Below are positions 16,665 through 24,943 of a stretch of 56,368 nucleotides of DNA, piece after piece; the first letter of the stretch is position 1, and each line of letters starts with the position of its first letter. The stretch is from Sulfuricurvum sp. GTDB lineage: Bacteria > Campylobacterota > Campylobacteria > Campylobacterales > Sulfurimonadaceae. The position numbers were made by a program, and so were the translations under genes. The stretch covers positions 1-56,368 of the forward strand of contig JAUYSQ010000016.1 of assembly GCA_030696285.1 (NCBI GenBank), given 5' to 3'. The notes under the pieces were generated by a model that was given only the letters and a program-made list of their open reading frames with translations, was not told the origin of the DNA and did not search any database.

Positions 16665-18116
16665 TCAATAGCCTGCATTCAAAGGAGGAGGACCATCAGG
16701 AACAATTCCTTTATAGACATAATCTCCTTTTCTGGCTTTGAATTCCGCTTTGATTTCGTTTCGGAGGGTTTCGTTTTGGTAGAGATCAACCATAGTCATG
16801 GCAAGTGCTTTGGCTGCGTAACCCATCCCTTTGTGCCCGATGGACATTCCTCCCGAGGCTACCACCGCCCAGGAATGCCAAGGTGTGCCGTTTGGTGCCG
16901 TGGTCGCGGTCATACGAATCGTGGGTACTACCCAACTCACATCACCGACATCGGTACTTCCTCCCATGCTGTGTTCCAATGTCTCTTCCAGTGGTTTGAT
17001 GACTGATACCAGCCCGATCTGAGGTTTTCCGGTAGCTTCCTGAATCTTTTTGGCGAATGATTGCTCTTCCTCGGTGTAGGTGATTGGCCCAAGTGCTTCC
17101 AGATTGGTTTGCATAGCAACTGATCCGCTTCGGTTTACCAAAATCTCATGCACGCCAGAGACCAAAGTAACCTTGTGGCTGACATTGGCCAAAATTGCTG
17201 CCCCTTCTGCCATTTTCTCCACCTGCTTCCAGACAGGCATTAAGCCTTCTCGACTGGTATCTCTTACCCGTACCCAAAGTCTGCTATAGTCCGGCACCAC
17301 ATTGACTACCTGACCTCCGTCCTGAATGTGGTAGTGCATTCTCACGGTTGGTTTGACGTGTTCGCGGAAATAGTTGATTCCGTTGGTATAAAGTTCCAAT
17401 GCATCAGAAGCAGAACGACCATTCCATGGATCAGCGGAAGCATGAGCGGCTTGACCGTTGAATTCTACTATAAAATCAACCAAAGCCAGACCTTTTTGAA
17501 CGTCGGTTTTGGTTTGATCCTCAGGATGCCAATCCATCATGATATCCACATCATCCATCAGTCCAGCCCGAAGCATCCAGAGTTTGCCAAAGAATTTTTC
17601 CTCAGCAGGAGTTCCATAGAATCGGATGGTCCCTTTGATTTTTCCGTCGGCAATGAGATCCTTTATCGCTCCTGCGGCACTGAGTGAAGCCACACCAAAT
17701 AGATTGTGACCGCAACCGTGCCCGGGGGCATCTTCATGAAGTGGGCTTTTAAAAGGAACTTTGTTCTGTGAAAGACCGGGAAGTCCGTCAAACTCTCCCA
17801 TAATACCGATGATGGGGCTACCCGAGCCGTATTCTGCCACGAATGCCGTTGGGATTTCCCCTACGCCACGAGTCACCTTGAATCCGAGTTCTTCAGCATA
17901 GGCAGAGAGGGCTGCTGAAGACTTGACTTCTTGAAAGGCAATTTCTTCGAAAGCCCAAATTTGATCGCTAAGCTCAGTCATTGCAGCAAATCGGGATTCG
18001 ATGGTGAGCTGGACAGTTTGCTTTAAGGGATTAGGCTTTGTTGTATTTTTTTGGGCAAAAAGGGGAGAAGTAGCGCTGATAAATGCCGCAGCTATTACTA
18101 AATAGCGTTTTTTCAT
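16665..18116 (-). CDS. Exported M20 metallo-amidohydrolase (AbgB-like)
   Basis: This 483-residue protein has a signal peptide ending at about residue 21 (PLFAQ). M20 family ligands are visible: D110 in MGEFDGLPG, C135 and H137 in GHGCGHN, E172/E173 in TPAEEKF, H197 in DWHPED, and a late His in EHSMGGSTDVGD. The dimerisation insert (residues about 205-320) contains the substrate-domain motif FNGQAAHASADPW. Close relatives cleave N-acyl or p-aminobenzoyl-glutamate-type amides and dipeptides. Export indicates periplasmic work, perhaps with the amidohydrolase cluster at the start of the window, but no link is shown. Confidence 0.88.
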   Translation of the reverse strand: MKKRYLVIAAAFISATSPLFAQKNTTKPNPLKQTVQLTIESRFAAMTELSDQIWAFEEIAFQEVKSSAALSAYAEELGFKVTRGVGEIPTAFVAEYGSGSPIIGIMGEFDGLPGLSQNKVPFKSPLHEDAPGHGCGHNLFGVASLSAAGAIKDLIADGKIKGTIRFYGTPAEEKFFGKLWMLRAGLMDDVDIMMDWHPEDQTKTDVQKGLALVDFIVEFNGQAAHASADPWNGRSASDALELYTNGINYFREHVKPTVRMHYHIQDGGQVVNVVPDYSRLWVRVRDTSREGLMPVWKQVEKMAEGAAILANVSHKVTLVSGVHEILVNRSGSVAMQTNLEALGPITYTEEEQSFAKKIQEATGKPQIGLVSVIKPLEETLEHSMGGSTDVGDVSWVVPTIRMTATTAPNGTPWHSWAVVASGGMSIGHKGMGYAAKALAMTMVDLYQNETLRNEIKAEFKARKGDYVYKGIVPDGPPPLNAGY

Positions 18117-18300
18117 GATGATTGGTGGTCTTGTAAGGTTTTATAGGGATAAGATAAGCATGGATTTGGAATCTGAGAAAGTTTTCTGCCAGTCCTGGAG
18201 TCATTCTTTTAGAAATGAAGGTAGTGAGTCATTGGAATAGCTATTTTTACAGCTGAGTGAATGTCAAAGCTCAGGTAATTATAAACCGTAAATCCAACTC

Positions 18301-19008
18301 ATGAACTTCCATTATTTATCCGATTTTTCAGAAATGAGCAGAAAGGGTTTCGAGCTAGTCAAAGCTGAAATCGACAAAAAACCTGATTTGCTTTTCTGCG
18401 TCGCAAGTGGTGGGTCACCTTCCGGACTTTATTCCGAAATGAAAACTTTTCAAGATCAAAATCCCGATTTCTGTTCTAAACTCAGAGTAGTAAAATTGGA
18501 CGAATGGGGAGGTTTGGAGGTAGGGTCGACATTTACTTCTGAGCATGATGTGCAGAGTAAGTTTATCCAGCCATTGGGGATTTCCAAAGATCGGTATTTG
18601 ACCTTTGACCCATTTGCAGCAGATCCTGAGGAAGAATGCAAGCGGATGAAGGGTGAATTACGGCTATCAGAAATTGACATTTGCATCCTTGGAATAGGAG
18701 TAAACGGGCATATTGCACTAAATGAACCAGCTGAAATCCTGCAATCCGGTTTTCATATTGCGCAGTTGGCCGAAAGCACGTTGAATAATGGGATGATTAA
18801 ATCACTAAAGCAGCTGCCGACTTTTGGGATGACGATGGGAGTGGGGGAGATATTGAGGTCTAAAAAAATTCTGCTGTTTATCTCAGGATCGGGAAAGAAA
18901 GCTGCTTTTGAGAAATTGTTGAACGAGGAAGTGAGTACCCAATGTCCGGCATCACTGCTTTGGCTTCATCCGAATGTGGACGTTTTGGTAGATAAGCGTG
19001 TGATTTAA
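18301..19008 (+). CDS. NagB-like glucosamine-6-phosphate deaminase/isomerase
   Basis: This 235-residue sugar-phosphate isomerase-fold protein has the phosphate loop ASGGSPSGLY (35-44), D67-E68 in KLDEWGG, and GIGVNGHIALNEP (131-143) containing the ring-opening H137 and E142. NagB converts glucosamine-6-phosphate to fructose-6-phosphate plus ammonia. It is about 30 residues shorter than enterobacterial NagB, so an exact substrate assignment is cautious. It is the last complete gene on the Bacteroidota side of the junction. Confidence 0.82.
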   Translation: MNFHYLSDFSEMSRKGFELVKAEIDKKPDLLFCVASGGSPSGLYSEMKTFQDQNPDFCSKLRVVKLDEWGGLEVGSTFTSEHDVQSKFIQPLGISKDRYLTFDPFAADPEEECKRMKGELRLSEIDICILGIGVNGHIALNEPAEILQSGFHIAQLAESTLNNGMIKSLKQLPTFGMTMGVGEILRSKKILLFISGSGKKAAFEKLLNEEVSTQCPASLLWLHPNVDVLVDKRVI

Positions 19009-19192
19009 AAATTTTGTTGATGGTGTAATTTTTTGCCAGAATAAAAGGCAAATCAATAGACTTGAGCCAATAATGTCAGACAAAAGCGATCAAAAATCAG
19101 TAAGCGTGATGATTTTTCCTTCATTTTGAAAAATTATTTCTTTGAAATTGAACCAGATAAGGGATGGGTTCCAAAAATATTCAAACCATATA

Positions 19193-19222
19193 TTGCATGG
19201 AAAGAGCAAATACCTACCTTTG
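19193..19222 (+). promoter_or_regulatory. Bacteroidota promoter (TTG-N19-TAnnTTTG) before tRNA-Asp
   Basis: TTG at 19193-19195 and TACCTTTG at 19215-19222 have the exact 19-bp spacing of the Bacteroidota -33/-7 consensus. They lie 29 bp before the tRNA-Asp 5' end. This supports a Bacteroidota origin for the sequence up to at least the 5' part of that tRNA. The rest of 19009-19251 holds nothing else I recognise. Confidence 0.7.
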
Positions 19223-19251
19223 CATCACTTCAAACGAGAAGGACAAAAAAC

Positions 19252-19328
19252 GGAGTGGTAGTTCAGCTGGTTAGAATGCCTGCCTGTCACGCAGGAGGTC
19301 GCGGGTTCGAGTCCCGTCGACTGCGCCA
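19252..19328 (+). tRNA. tRNA-Asp (GUC), chimeric: mismatched acceptor stem
   Basis: This is a 77-nt cloverleaf including an encoded CCA, anticodon GUC in loop CTGTCAC, anticodon stem CCTGC/GCAGG and a T-arm with TTCGAGT. The 5' acceptor strand GGAGTGG calls for CCACTCC, but the 3' strand is CGACTGC, leaving G-G mismatches at pairs 2:71 and 6:67. The last 51 nt are identical to the downstream tRNA-Asp, whose own acceptor GCAGTCG pairs perfectly with CGACTGC. The gene therefore looks like the 5' part of a Bacteroidota tRNA-Asp fused to the 3' part of a Campylobacterota one. Confidence 0.9.
19278..19318. other. Probable chimeric join between two genomes (41-nt shared tRNA segment)
   Basis: This 41-nt segment covers the anticodon arm, variable loop and T-arm, and ends with the first base of the 3' acceptor strand. 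Left of it the tRNA differs from the downstream tRNA-Asp (T at 19277 versus C, C at 19267 versus T, different acceptor). Right of it the sequence matches the downstream Campylobacterota tRNA-Asp and not the complement of its own 5' strand. The join therefore falls within this segment. Confidence 0.88.
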
Positions 19329-19352
19329 TTAGTTTTATATATTTCGATTTTC

Positions 19353-19428
19353 GGGAGTTTAGCTCAGTTGGTAGAGCGCTACCCTTACAAGGTAGATGTC
19401 ACAAGTTCGAGTCTTGTAATTCCCACCA
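19353..19428 (+). tRNA. tRNA-Val (UAC)
   Basis: This is a 76-nt cloverleaf with encoded CCA. The acceptor GGGAGTT pairs with AATTCCC (one G-U). The anticodon stem CTACC/GGTAG encloses loop CTTACAA with anticodon UAC. It sits 24 bp after the chimeric tRNA-Asp and 7 bp before a complete one, which implies an original Asp-Val-Asp cluster on the Campylobacterota side. Confidence 0.95.
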
Positions 19429-19435
19429 TAGTTGT

Positions 19436-19512
19436 GCAGTCGTAGTTCAGTTGGTTAGAACGCCTGCCTGTCACGCAGGAGGTCGCGGGTTCGAGTCCCG
19501 TCGACTGCGCCA
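19436..19512 (+). tRNA. tRNA-Asp (GUC), intact
   Basis: This 77-nt cloverleaf with encoded CCA has a fully complementary acceptor stem (GCAGTCG with CGACTGC), anticodon GUC and discriminator G. It is the reference against which the upstream chimeric copy is recognised. Confidence 0.97.
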
Positions 19513-19598
19513 CCCTCACCTTTTATTTATTTTTTCCCTATTCTTATTCTCATTCATCCCTTCAATAATCGACATTTAAAGTTATCAATCCATTCTGC

Positions 19599-19604
19599 TA
19601 TAAT
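19599..19604 (+). promoter_or_regulatory. TATAAT -10 element upstream of the HD-GYP gene
   Basis: TATAAT lies 32 bp before the start codon. No convincing -35 box is visible at 16-18 bp spacing, which is common in Campylobacterota sigma-70 promoters. Confidence 0.5.
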
Positions 19605-19636
19605 GAACAACCAAGAAATATTTTCGGATTGTATCA

Positions 19637-21055
19637 ATGCAAAAAAATATTACACAAATCACTATTAAAAGATTACTGCCTCTGCTATTAAGTTTGATGC
19701 TATTGAGTATTATCGTTATTGGCTTAAACTTTCGTTCACTCGTTTTGATGAGTATGGAAGAGCATATTCTTTCCATTGCACAGATGACTAAGGCTAGTTT
19801 AACGGCCCATATGAAAGCAGGCATGATGGAAAGACGTGCTTATTTTCTCAATGAAATAGCCGAAGTTCCTCATGTCAAAAGCCTTATGATCATCCGTTCC
19901 AATGAAGTAAATGAACAATTTGGCAATAGCTCTAGTGGTGAAAAAAAAATGGATCCCTACCTAAATGGTATTCTTCAATCCAAGGAACCCTATTTTACTA
20001 TGACAGAGTGGGATGAAAAAGCGACCATGCGTGCTGTAGTCCCTTATATTGCTACGTCTAAAGGAAATCTGAACTGCTTACAATGCCACCATGTCCCGGA
20101 AAATACCGTACTCGGCGCTATCGACATTGAGCTAGACATAACGGAGTATCGAAACGGGGCGTGGACGTATCTGCTGATTCTCTTTGGGATTATCTCTTTC
20201 TTTACCATTGCGATTATCTTCAGTACTTCTCACGTAATTGAGCAATTTGTACGTAAACCGTTACTTGAACTGATACAGCTGGCCAAAGCAGTATTTTTCC
20301 GTACTGATCTCAAGGGACATACAATGTTTCAGAGTGAAGAATTCACCGAGGTGGCTTCACAGTTTCTAAAATTTGGCGAGGAGCTCAAGGAGCGCGAAGC
20401 GAGAATCGAACAAAGAACGATAGAGTTTCAATCATTGAATAACGAGATCGATACTACGCTTAAAGAAACGCTATTCGCAATGGGCGAGGCAGAAGAGAAA
20501 CGTTCCAATGAAACACACAATCATACGAGGCGTGTCGTAGAATATAGCCGTCTACTTGGGGAACTTGTGGGACTGGAAGAGTTGGAGATCGACCTGCTGA
20601 CAACGGCGGCCCCATTGCACGATATCGGCAAAATCGGAATTCCTGATTCTATACTGTTGAAACCAGGAAAGCTGGATAAAGAAGAGCGCGCAATCATCGA
20701 AATGCACGCAACGATAGGGTATGATATTTTAAAACACTCCGAGCGCAATGTATTACAAACTGCTGCAATAATTGCCCATGAACATCATGAAAGATGGGAC
20801 GGTTTAGGTTATCCGATGGGAATAAAAAGGGAAGAGATACATATATTTGGACGCATTGTCGCCATTGCAGATGTGTTTGATGCATTAGGAACAAAACGCG
20901 TTTATAAAGAAGCTTGGCCTCTAGAGGAAGTGCGAGAGTATTTTAAACAAGAACGGGGAAAAGCCTTCGATCCGCAGTTAGTAGATTTACTTGTACAACA
21001 TTATCATCAATTTGAAGCGCTTTACAATATACATTATAATGATGAAATGTTATGA
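19637..21055 (+). CDS. Membrane HD-GYP protein with periplasmic heme (CxxCH) sensor domain
   Basis: This 472-residue protein has transmembrane helices at about 12-32 and 175-197, which bracket a periplasmic domain. That domain contains one c-type heme site, C147-L-Q-C150-H151, in the context of the Tll0287-like/DUF3365 sensor type. A HAMP-like linker and coiled coil (about 198-290) lead to an HD-GYP domain with H328-D329 (LHDIGKIGIPD), H381-E382 and the GYP signature (RWDGLGYP, 387-393). HD-GYP proteins hydrolyse c-di-GMP. A heme in the sensor suggests redox or gas control of that activity, by inference. The next gene overlaps it by ATGA. Confidence 0.88.
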   Translation: MQKNITQITIKRLLPLLLSLMLLSIIVIGLNFRSLVLMSMEEHILSIAQMTKASLTAHMKAGMMERRAYFLNEIAEVPHVKSLMIIRSNEVNEQFGNSSSGEKKMDPYLNGILQSKEPYFTMTEWDEKATMRAVVPYIATSKGNLNCLQCHHVPENTVLGAIDIELDITEYRNGAWTYLLILFGIISFFTIAIIFSTSHVIEQFVRKPLLELIQLAKAVFFRTDLKGHTMFQSEEFTEVASQFLKFGEELKEREARIEQRTIEFQSLNNEIDTTLKETLFAMGEAEEKRSNETHNHTRRVVEYSRLLGELVGLEELEIDLLTTAAPLHDIGKIGIPDSILLKPGKLDKEERAIIEMHATIGYDILKHSERNVLQTAAIIAHEHHERWDGLGYPMGIKREEIHIFGRIVAIADVFDALGTKRVYKEAWPLEEVREYFKQERGKAFDPQLVDLLVQHYHQFEALYNIHYNDEML

Positions 21056-21630
21056 AACTTAACCGCATACTTCTTAGTTTGTATCTTTTAATATGGATTT
21101 TTCTCAGCATTGACCCCTGGTATCGTGAAGACTGGCTATTGGAAAATCTCTTAGTCTTTATTGCACTGCCGATTCTAATCTGGAGTGATCGCCGTTTTGG
21201 TTTTTCAAACACAAGTGTGTGGATGCTCTTCATCTTTTTTGTGTTGCATGGAATCGGTGCGCACTATACCTACAGTGAGATGCCGTGGTTCTCAACGATT
21301 ACAGAGTTTTTCGGGTTTGAACGCAATCATTACGATCGGCTCATCCATTTTTTATACGGATTCTTATTATTTCTTCCGTTCTACGAATTCTTCATCACCT
21401 TTCAAAAATCGAAACGGACTACTCTGCTTTTCACCTTTCTTTTTCTCGTTGCTTCTTCGGGAGTTTATGAAGTGATCGAATGGATAGCAACCGAGATGAC
21501 CCATGCGCAACTCGGTATGGCATTTTTAGGCACGCAGGGAGATGAATGGGATGCTCAAAAAGATATGAGTTGCGGACACTTGGGGAGTTTACTGGGACTT
21601 TTATTCTGGTATCGTAAAAAGCACCTATAA
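21052..21630 (+). CDS. DUF2238 (YjdF-like) inner-membrane protein
   Basis: This is a 192-residue polytopic membrane protein with about five hydrophobic segments. The conserved polar motifs are YDRLIHFLYGF, GVYEVIEW and a late QGDEWDAQKDM, the pattern I associate with DUF2238/YjdF. Its start overlaps the HD-GYP stop (ATGA), so the two are co-translated. The function is unknown. It converges with the copper operon 23 bp downstream. Confidence 0.8.
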   Translation: MKLNRILLSLYLLIWIFLSIDPWYREDWLLENLLVFIALPILIWSDRRFGFSNTSVWMLFIFFVLHGIGAHYTYSEMPWFSTITEFFGFERNHYDRLIHFLYGFLLFLPFYEFFITFQKSKRTTLLFTFLFLVASSGVYEVIEWIATEMTHAQLGMAFLGTQGDEWDAQKDMSCGHLGSLLGLLFWYRKKHL

Positions 21631-21653
21631 ATTCTATATTTATCCCTTTTAGG

Positions 21654-22988
21654 TTAAAGCTTTTTAGCAACCGTACCTTTTGGATGATGATACCATCCCG
21701 GATCGGTGTAATCGTCTTTAAGCTGATTACGGCGTACTTTGACGACCGTAAACATCCCCCCCATCTCGATCGGACCGAATGGCCCACGACCCGTCATCAT
21801 CGGCAACGTATTTTCAGGAAGTTTCATCCCCATTTCCACCATATCACTCATCTCCGCCATCCCGTTTTTGCCCATCGGCATGTACATATAGTCCGGCATA
21901 AGGTCACTGATTTTTTCGGTTAGATCGTCTTGTTTCACACCAATCATATTGGGAACACTGTGTCCCATCGGTCCCATTGTATGGTGTGATTTATGACAAT
22001 GAAATGACCAATCTCCCTCTTCGGTCGCGACAAATTCAAATGCCCTCATTTGCCCCACCCCAACATCAACAGTCACTTCAGGCCACCGTGCACTTTTAGG
22101 AACCCATCCCCCATCGGTGCAGGTCACCTCAAACGGATGGCCATGCATATGAATCGGATGGTTTGTCATCGTTAGATTACCGACACGGATACGGACGCGA
22201 TCCCCTACACGTACATTCATCGAATCGATCCCCGGAAAAGTACGTGAATTAAAGGTCCAGAGGTTAAATTCGGTCATTGTCGAGGGATTTGGGGTATACG
22301 TACCGGGGGCTACATCATAGCTCGCTAACAAAAAACAAAAATCACGATCAACACGGTGCTCTTTGGGGGTTTTCGGATGGATAATAAACATCCCCATAGA
22401 GCCCATCGCCATCTGCACCATCTCATCGGCATGTGGATGGTACATAAATGTCCCGCTTTGGCGGAGCGTAAACTCGTACACATAGGTCTCGCCCGGTGCG
22501 ATTTGTGGCTGGGTGAGTCCTCCTACCCCATCCATACCATTGGGCAGGATCAACCCGTGCCAATGTATCGTCGTATGTTCGGGAAGTTTATTGGTCACGA
22601 TGAGTCGTACAAGGTCTCCCTCCACTGCTTCGATAGTCGGCCCTGGGGAAGTGCCGTTGTATCCCCAGCAGTTTACGACCATTCCGGGCGAAAACTCACG
22701 TACGACCGGTTCAGCGATCAAATGGAACTCTTTGACCCCCTCTTTCATCTCGTAAGGAAGACTCCAGCCGTTTAGCGTCACGACAGGATTGTAGTTTTTC
22801 CCCTCTTTAGGGGTGATAAGGGTAGCAGGAGACAATACGCGTTTAGGATTTTTCACGAGAGTGAGCTGCCGTTTTTGAGGCGGTATTTCACAATGACTTT
22901 TTTCTTCCGCATGTATGCTGGAGGTAAGTGCTGCGTGAGCTATCAATGCGGCACCCAAACCTAGAAAATCGCGTCTATCGTGTCCCAT
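21654..22988 (-). CDS. Tat-exported multicopper oxidase (CopA/CumA-like)
   Basis: This 444-residue protein starts with a twin-arginine signal (DRRDFLGLG) and is exported folded. All four copper-binding blocks are present: HWH at 142-144, HPH at 184-186, H277/H280/H282 in HPIHMHGH, and HCHxxxHxxxxM at 330-341 (type 1 ligands H277, C331, H336, M341). A Met/Gly-rich stretch (MPDYMYMPMGKNGMAEM) may bind Cu(I). Such enzymes oxidise Cu(I), or another reduced metal, with O2. It follows the outer-membrane factor with a one-base TAATG overlap, as the last gene of a copper operon. Confidence 0.92.
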   Translation of the reverse strand: MGHDRRDFLGLGAALIAHAALTSSIHAEEKSHCEIPPQKRQLTLVKNPKRVLSPATLITPKEGKNYNPVVTLNGWSLPYEMKEGVKEFHLIAEPVVREFSPGMVVNCWGYNGTSPGPTIEAVEGDLVRLIVTNKLPEHTTIHWHGLILPNGMDGVGGLTQPQIAPGETYVYEFTLRQSGTFMYHPHADEMVQMAMGSMGMFIIHPKTPKEHRVDRDFCFLLASYDVAPGTYTPNPSTMTEFNLWTFNSRTFPGIDSMNVRVGDRVRIRVGNLTMTNHPIHMHGHPFEVTCTDGGWVPKSARWPEVTVDVGVGQMRAFEFVATEEGDWSFHCHKSHHTMGPMGHSVPNMIGVKQDDLTEKISDLMPDYMYMPMGKNGMAEMSDMVEMGMKLPENTLPMMTGRGPFGPIEMGGMFTVVKVRRNQLKDDYTDPGWYHHPKGTVAKKL

Positions 22989-24328
22989 TAGAGTTTCCCT
23001 CCTATCGTATATTCTAAATCGGCTTGAGCCTTTTGATACTCTCCCAGTGCATCGAGGGATTCCATCTTTACCTCACCTGCACGACGCTGATCTTCAAGCA
23101 GCTCATAAATACCATCCAGCATCCCGTTGTAAAAAAGCTGTGTCTCCCCTAAAATCTGCTGATTTGTTTTTACGATCACCTCATCATATTCATGGGCGAT
23201 ATCATAACTATAACGGAGTTGTGCATACCCTTCACGTACCTCGGAGCGGATATTGACCGCCGTTTCATAAAGATGATGAACACTTTGGTTGTAGAGTGTT
23301 TGAGCCTTGCTCACGCGCCCTTGTCCGAAATCAAAAATAGGAATCGGGATTTTGACACCAAACGTATTAAACCGTTTTTCATCGGTTGTTTTTTCACTTT
23401 CCACTGAAAGGTCAACGTCACTGAGCAGCCGTGTATTTTCACTGTATCCGAGTTGCTTAGCAGCGTAATCAACCCCCTTGATAGCAGCAGCCATATCAAG
23501 ACGGTTGGAAATCGCCATTTTTTCCAAACCAACGTCTGAGGTGATAGGGGAATTAAGCTTTAAAGGCTGCGTACTGAGAAAATAGTGTGTTTGTTCCCCA
23601 TATAATCCCAATGTTTTATTCAAAGCTTCACGTGCCGTTGCGTTTTGACGAGCCAGCTTGATCGACTCTATCCGCGTATGTTCATAACTGTCTTGTATTT
23701 TCAACATATTACGTTTCGAGAGATTTCCGGCAGTGTATTGACGCACAGCTAACTGGAGCGTAGCTTCATGTGATTTTAAAATCGAACGGTATAGTGTCAC
23801 TCTCTCTTGGGCTAGACGTGCATCAACATAGCTCTTCTTTGCATCTCTTACCGTACGTAAGACGGTATCACCGACACGTGCTTTTGTCTCTTCGAGTGCC
23901 AATCCCCCCAACTCACGACGTAAAGGAATCCAAAGAAGATCCAAAAATGCCACTTCAATACTCAATGTCGAGGTGGTAACGCCGCTGCTTCGTCCCACAC
24001 TGTAACCTAAAAGCGGATTACGCATCAATCCAGCCTCCAGCAACTCACTCTGAGAAATGCCAATTTCTCCGTAGGTTTGTTGCAATGAACGATTATTGAG
24101 TAATGTAATACGCACAGTATTCTCTTCATTCAACGGTTGAGAAAGAAGTATTTTCACACTCTCATCGACTTTTGCAGCTTCTTGCGGAGTTTTAATCCAT
24201 TGAAGGTTCTGCGCCCCGCGCATTGTCGCCATTTGATTCACCGAGTCAAATACTTCATTCTGAGAAAGTGTCGAACAACCAGAAAAAATGATGAATGAAC
24301 CGAATACTACGCTGAGATTTCTAATCAT
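22988..24328 (-). CDS. TolC/CusC-type outer-membrane factor lipoprotein
   Basis: I place the start at 24328, where the ATG overlaps the upstream stop (ATGA) and gives a lipoprotein signal (MIRNLSVVFGSFIIFSGC). A longer frame from 24376 adds 16 residues inside the previous gene. The 446-residue protein has the long paired helices of the outer-membrane efflux family, with repeat-like halves (ITLLNNRSLQQTYGEIGISQ and later MAISNRLDMAAAIKGVDYA). It would form a trimeric exit duct, but no inner-membrane CusA or adaptor CusB is encoded next to it. Confidence 0.85.
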   Translation of the reverse strand: MIRNLSVVFGSFIIFSGCSTLSQNEVFDSVNQMATMRGAQNLQWIKTPQEAAKVDESVKILLSQPLNEENTVRITLLNNRSLQQTYGEIGISQSELLEAGLMRNPLLGYSVGRSSGVTTSTLSIEVAFLDLLWIPLRRELGGLALEETKARVGDTVLRTVRDAKKSYVDARLAQERVTLYRSILKSHEATLQLAVRQYTAGNLSKRNMLKIQDSYEHTRIESIKLARQNATAREALNKTLGLYGEQTHYFLSTQPLKLNSPITSDVGLEKMAISNRLDMAAAIKGVDYAAKQLGYSENTRLLSDVDLSVESEKTTDEKRFNTFGVKIPIPIFDFGQGRVSKAQTLYNQSVHHLYETAVNIRSEVREGYAQLRYSYDIAHEYDEVIVKTNQQILGETQLFYNGMLDGIYELLEDQRRAGEVKMESLDALGEYQKAQADLEYTIGGKL

Positions 24329-24522
24329 TGTGCGCGTCCATACCCTGTTGTGTTTTGATCCTCTTTTTGAACACATCCCTCTTCAACGACATCCACTGCA
24401 GGTACCGGCGGAACATAGACGCTTTTGCCCTGCAATGCATCCGGAGAAGTAGGTATCATTTTCACCTCATTCGCATCAAGGCTCATGATCAGTGTTAAAA
24501 AAACCATGATAAAACGGCTCAT
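24325..24522 (-). CDS. Small exported protein of the copper operon
   Basis: This 65-residue protein has a signal-like N-terminus (MSRFIMVFLTLIMSLDA) and a short Pro/Val-rich mature part (YVPPVPAVDVVEE) with a single cysteine. It overlaps both neighbours by ATGA, so it is translated as part of the cusF-like to TolC-like series. I do not recognise a family. The overlaps are the main evidence that it is real. Confidence 0.7.
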   Translation of the reverse strand: MSRFIMVFLTLIMSLDANEVKMIPTSPDALQGKSVYVPPVPAVDVVEEGCVQKEDQNTTGYGRAQ

Positions 24523-24854
24523 TTATTAATCTTCACAATAATATTTTTGCCCTCTTTTTGGACAAATTCAAAATTAACTCTATCGCCAACTTCCAATGGA
24601 TGAGTGAGGTCATGATCAATTACTTCAAATTGCATATTCATAGATGGCCATTTCAAGACAGGAATCGGGTCGTGAAAAATACGTACACTTTCGTGATTAT
24701 CCGCGATTGATTTAACCGTTCCGCTTGCATGAACCGTTTGTTCCGTTACCGTTGCAGGGGAAGAATGGTCATGATGTTCATCTCCCATTGCCGATGATAT
24801 AGTGACAAATACCAAAAGTGCATAGCATACAGTACTCAAAAAATTTCTTTGCAT
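24519..24854 (-). CDS. CusF-like periplasmic copper-binding protein
   Basis: This 111-residue protein has a signal peptide (cleavage near SSAMG), a His-rich start (DEHHDHS) and a small beta-barrel. The CusF metal site is present with exact spacing: H61, W69, M72 and M74 (HDPIPVLKWPSMNM), the same 8-3-2 intervals as H36/W44/M47/M49 of E. coli CusF. It probably chaperones Cu(I) or Ag(I) in the periplasm. It is the first gene of the copper operon, with a GAGGAG ribosome binding site just upstream. Confidence 0.92.
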   Translation of the reverse strand: MQRNFLSTVCYALLVFVTISSAMGDEHHDHSSPATVTEQTVHASGTVKSIADNHESVRIFHDPIPVLKWPSMNMQFEVIDHDLTHPLEVGDRVNFEFVQKEGKNIIVKINK

Positions 24855-24903
24855 AATAAACTCCTCTTTACTTACTTAAAGCAGTTTATCATATACCCCA
24901 TCA

Positions 24904-24925
24904 TTATTATTTAATCAAATAATAA
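24904..24925. promoter_or_regulatory. Perfect 9-bp A/T inverted repeat before the copper operon
   Basis: TTATTATTT (24904-24912) and AAATAATAA (24917-24925) flank a 4-nt loop between the copper operon and the gene upstream of it on the same strand. It could be a weak terminator for that gene or a regulator site for the copper operon. Confidence 0.4.
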
Positions 24926-24943
24926 CGATGTTAATACCAATTC

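Noticed and set aside
19252-19328. Genuine genomic island integrated at tRNA-Asp
   Set aside because: No integrase, no flanking att repeat enclosing an element, the tRNA is left mispaired, and the sequence to the right is core chromosome of another phylum.
19126-19332. 68-codon ORF running through the first tRNA-Asp
   Set aside because: It covers the tRNA promoter and the tRNA itself, has low-quality composition and its end depends on the chimeric join; not a gene.
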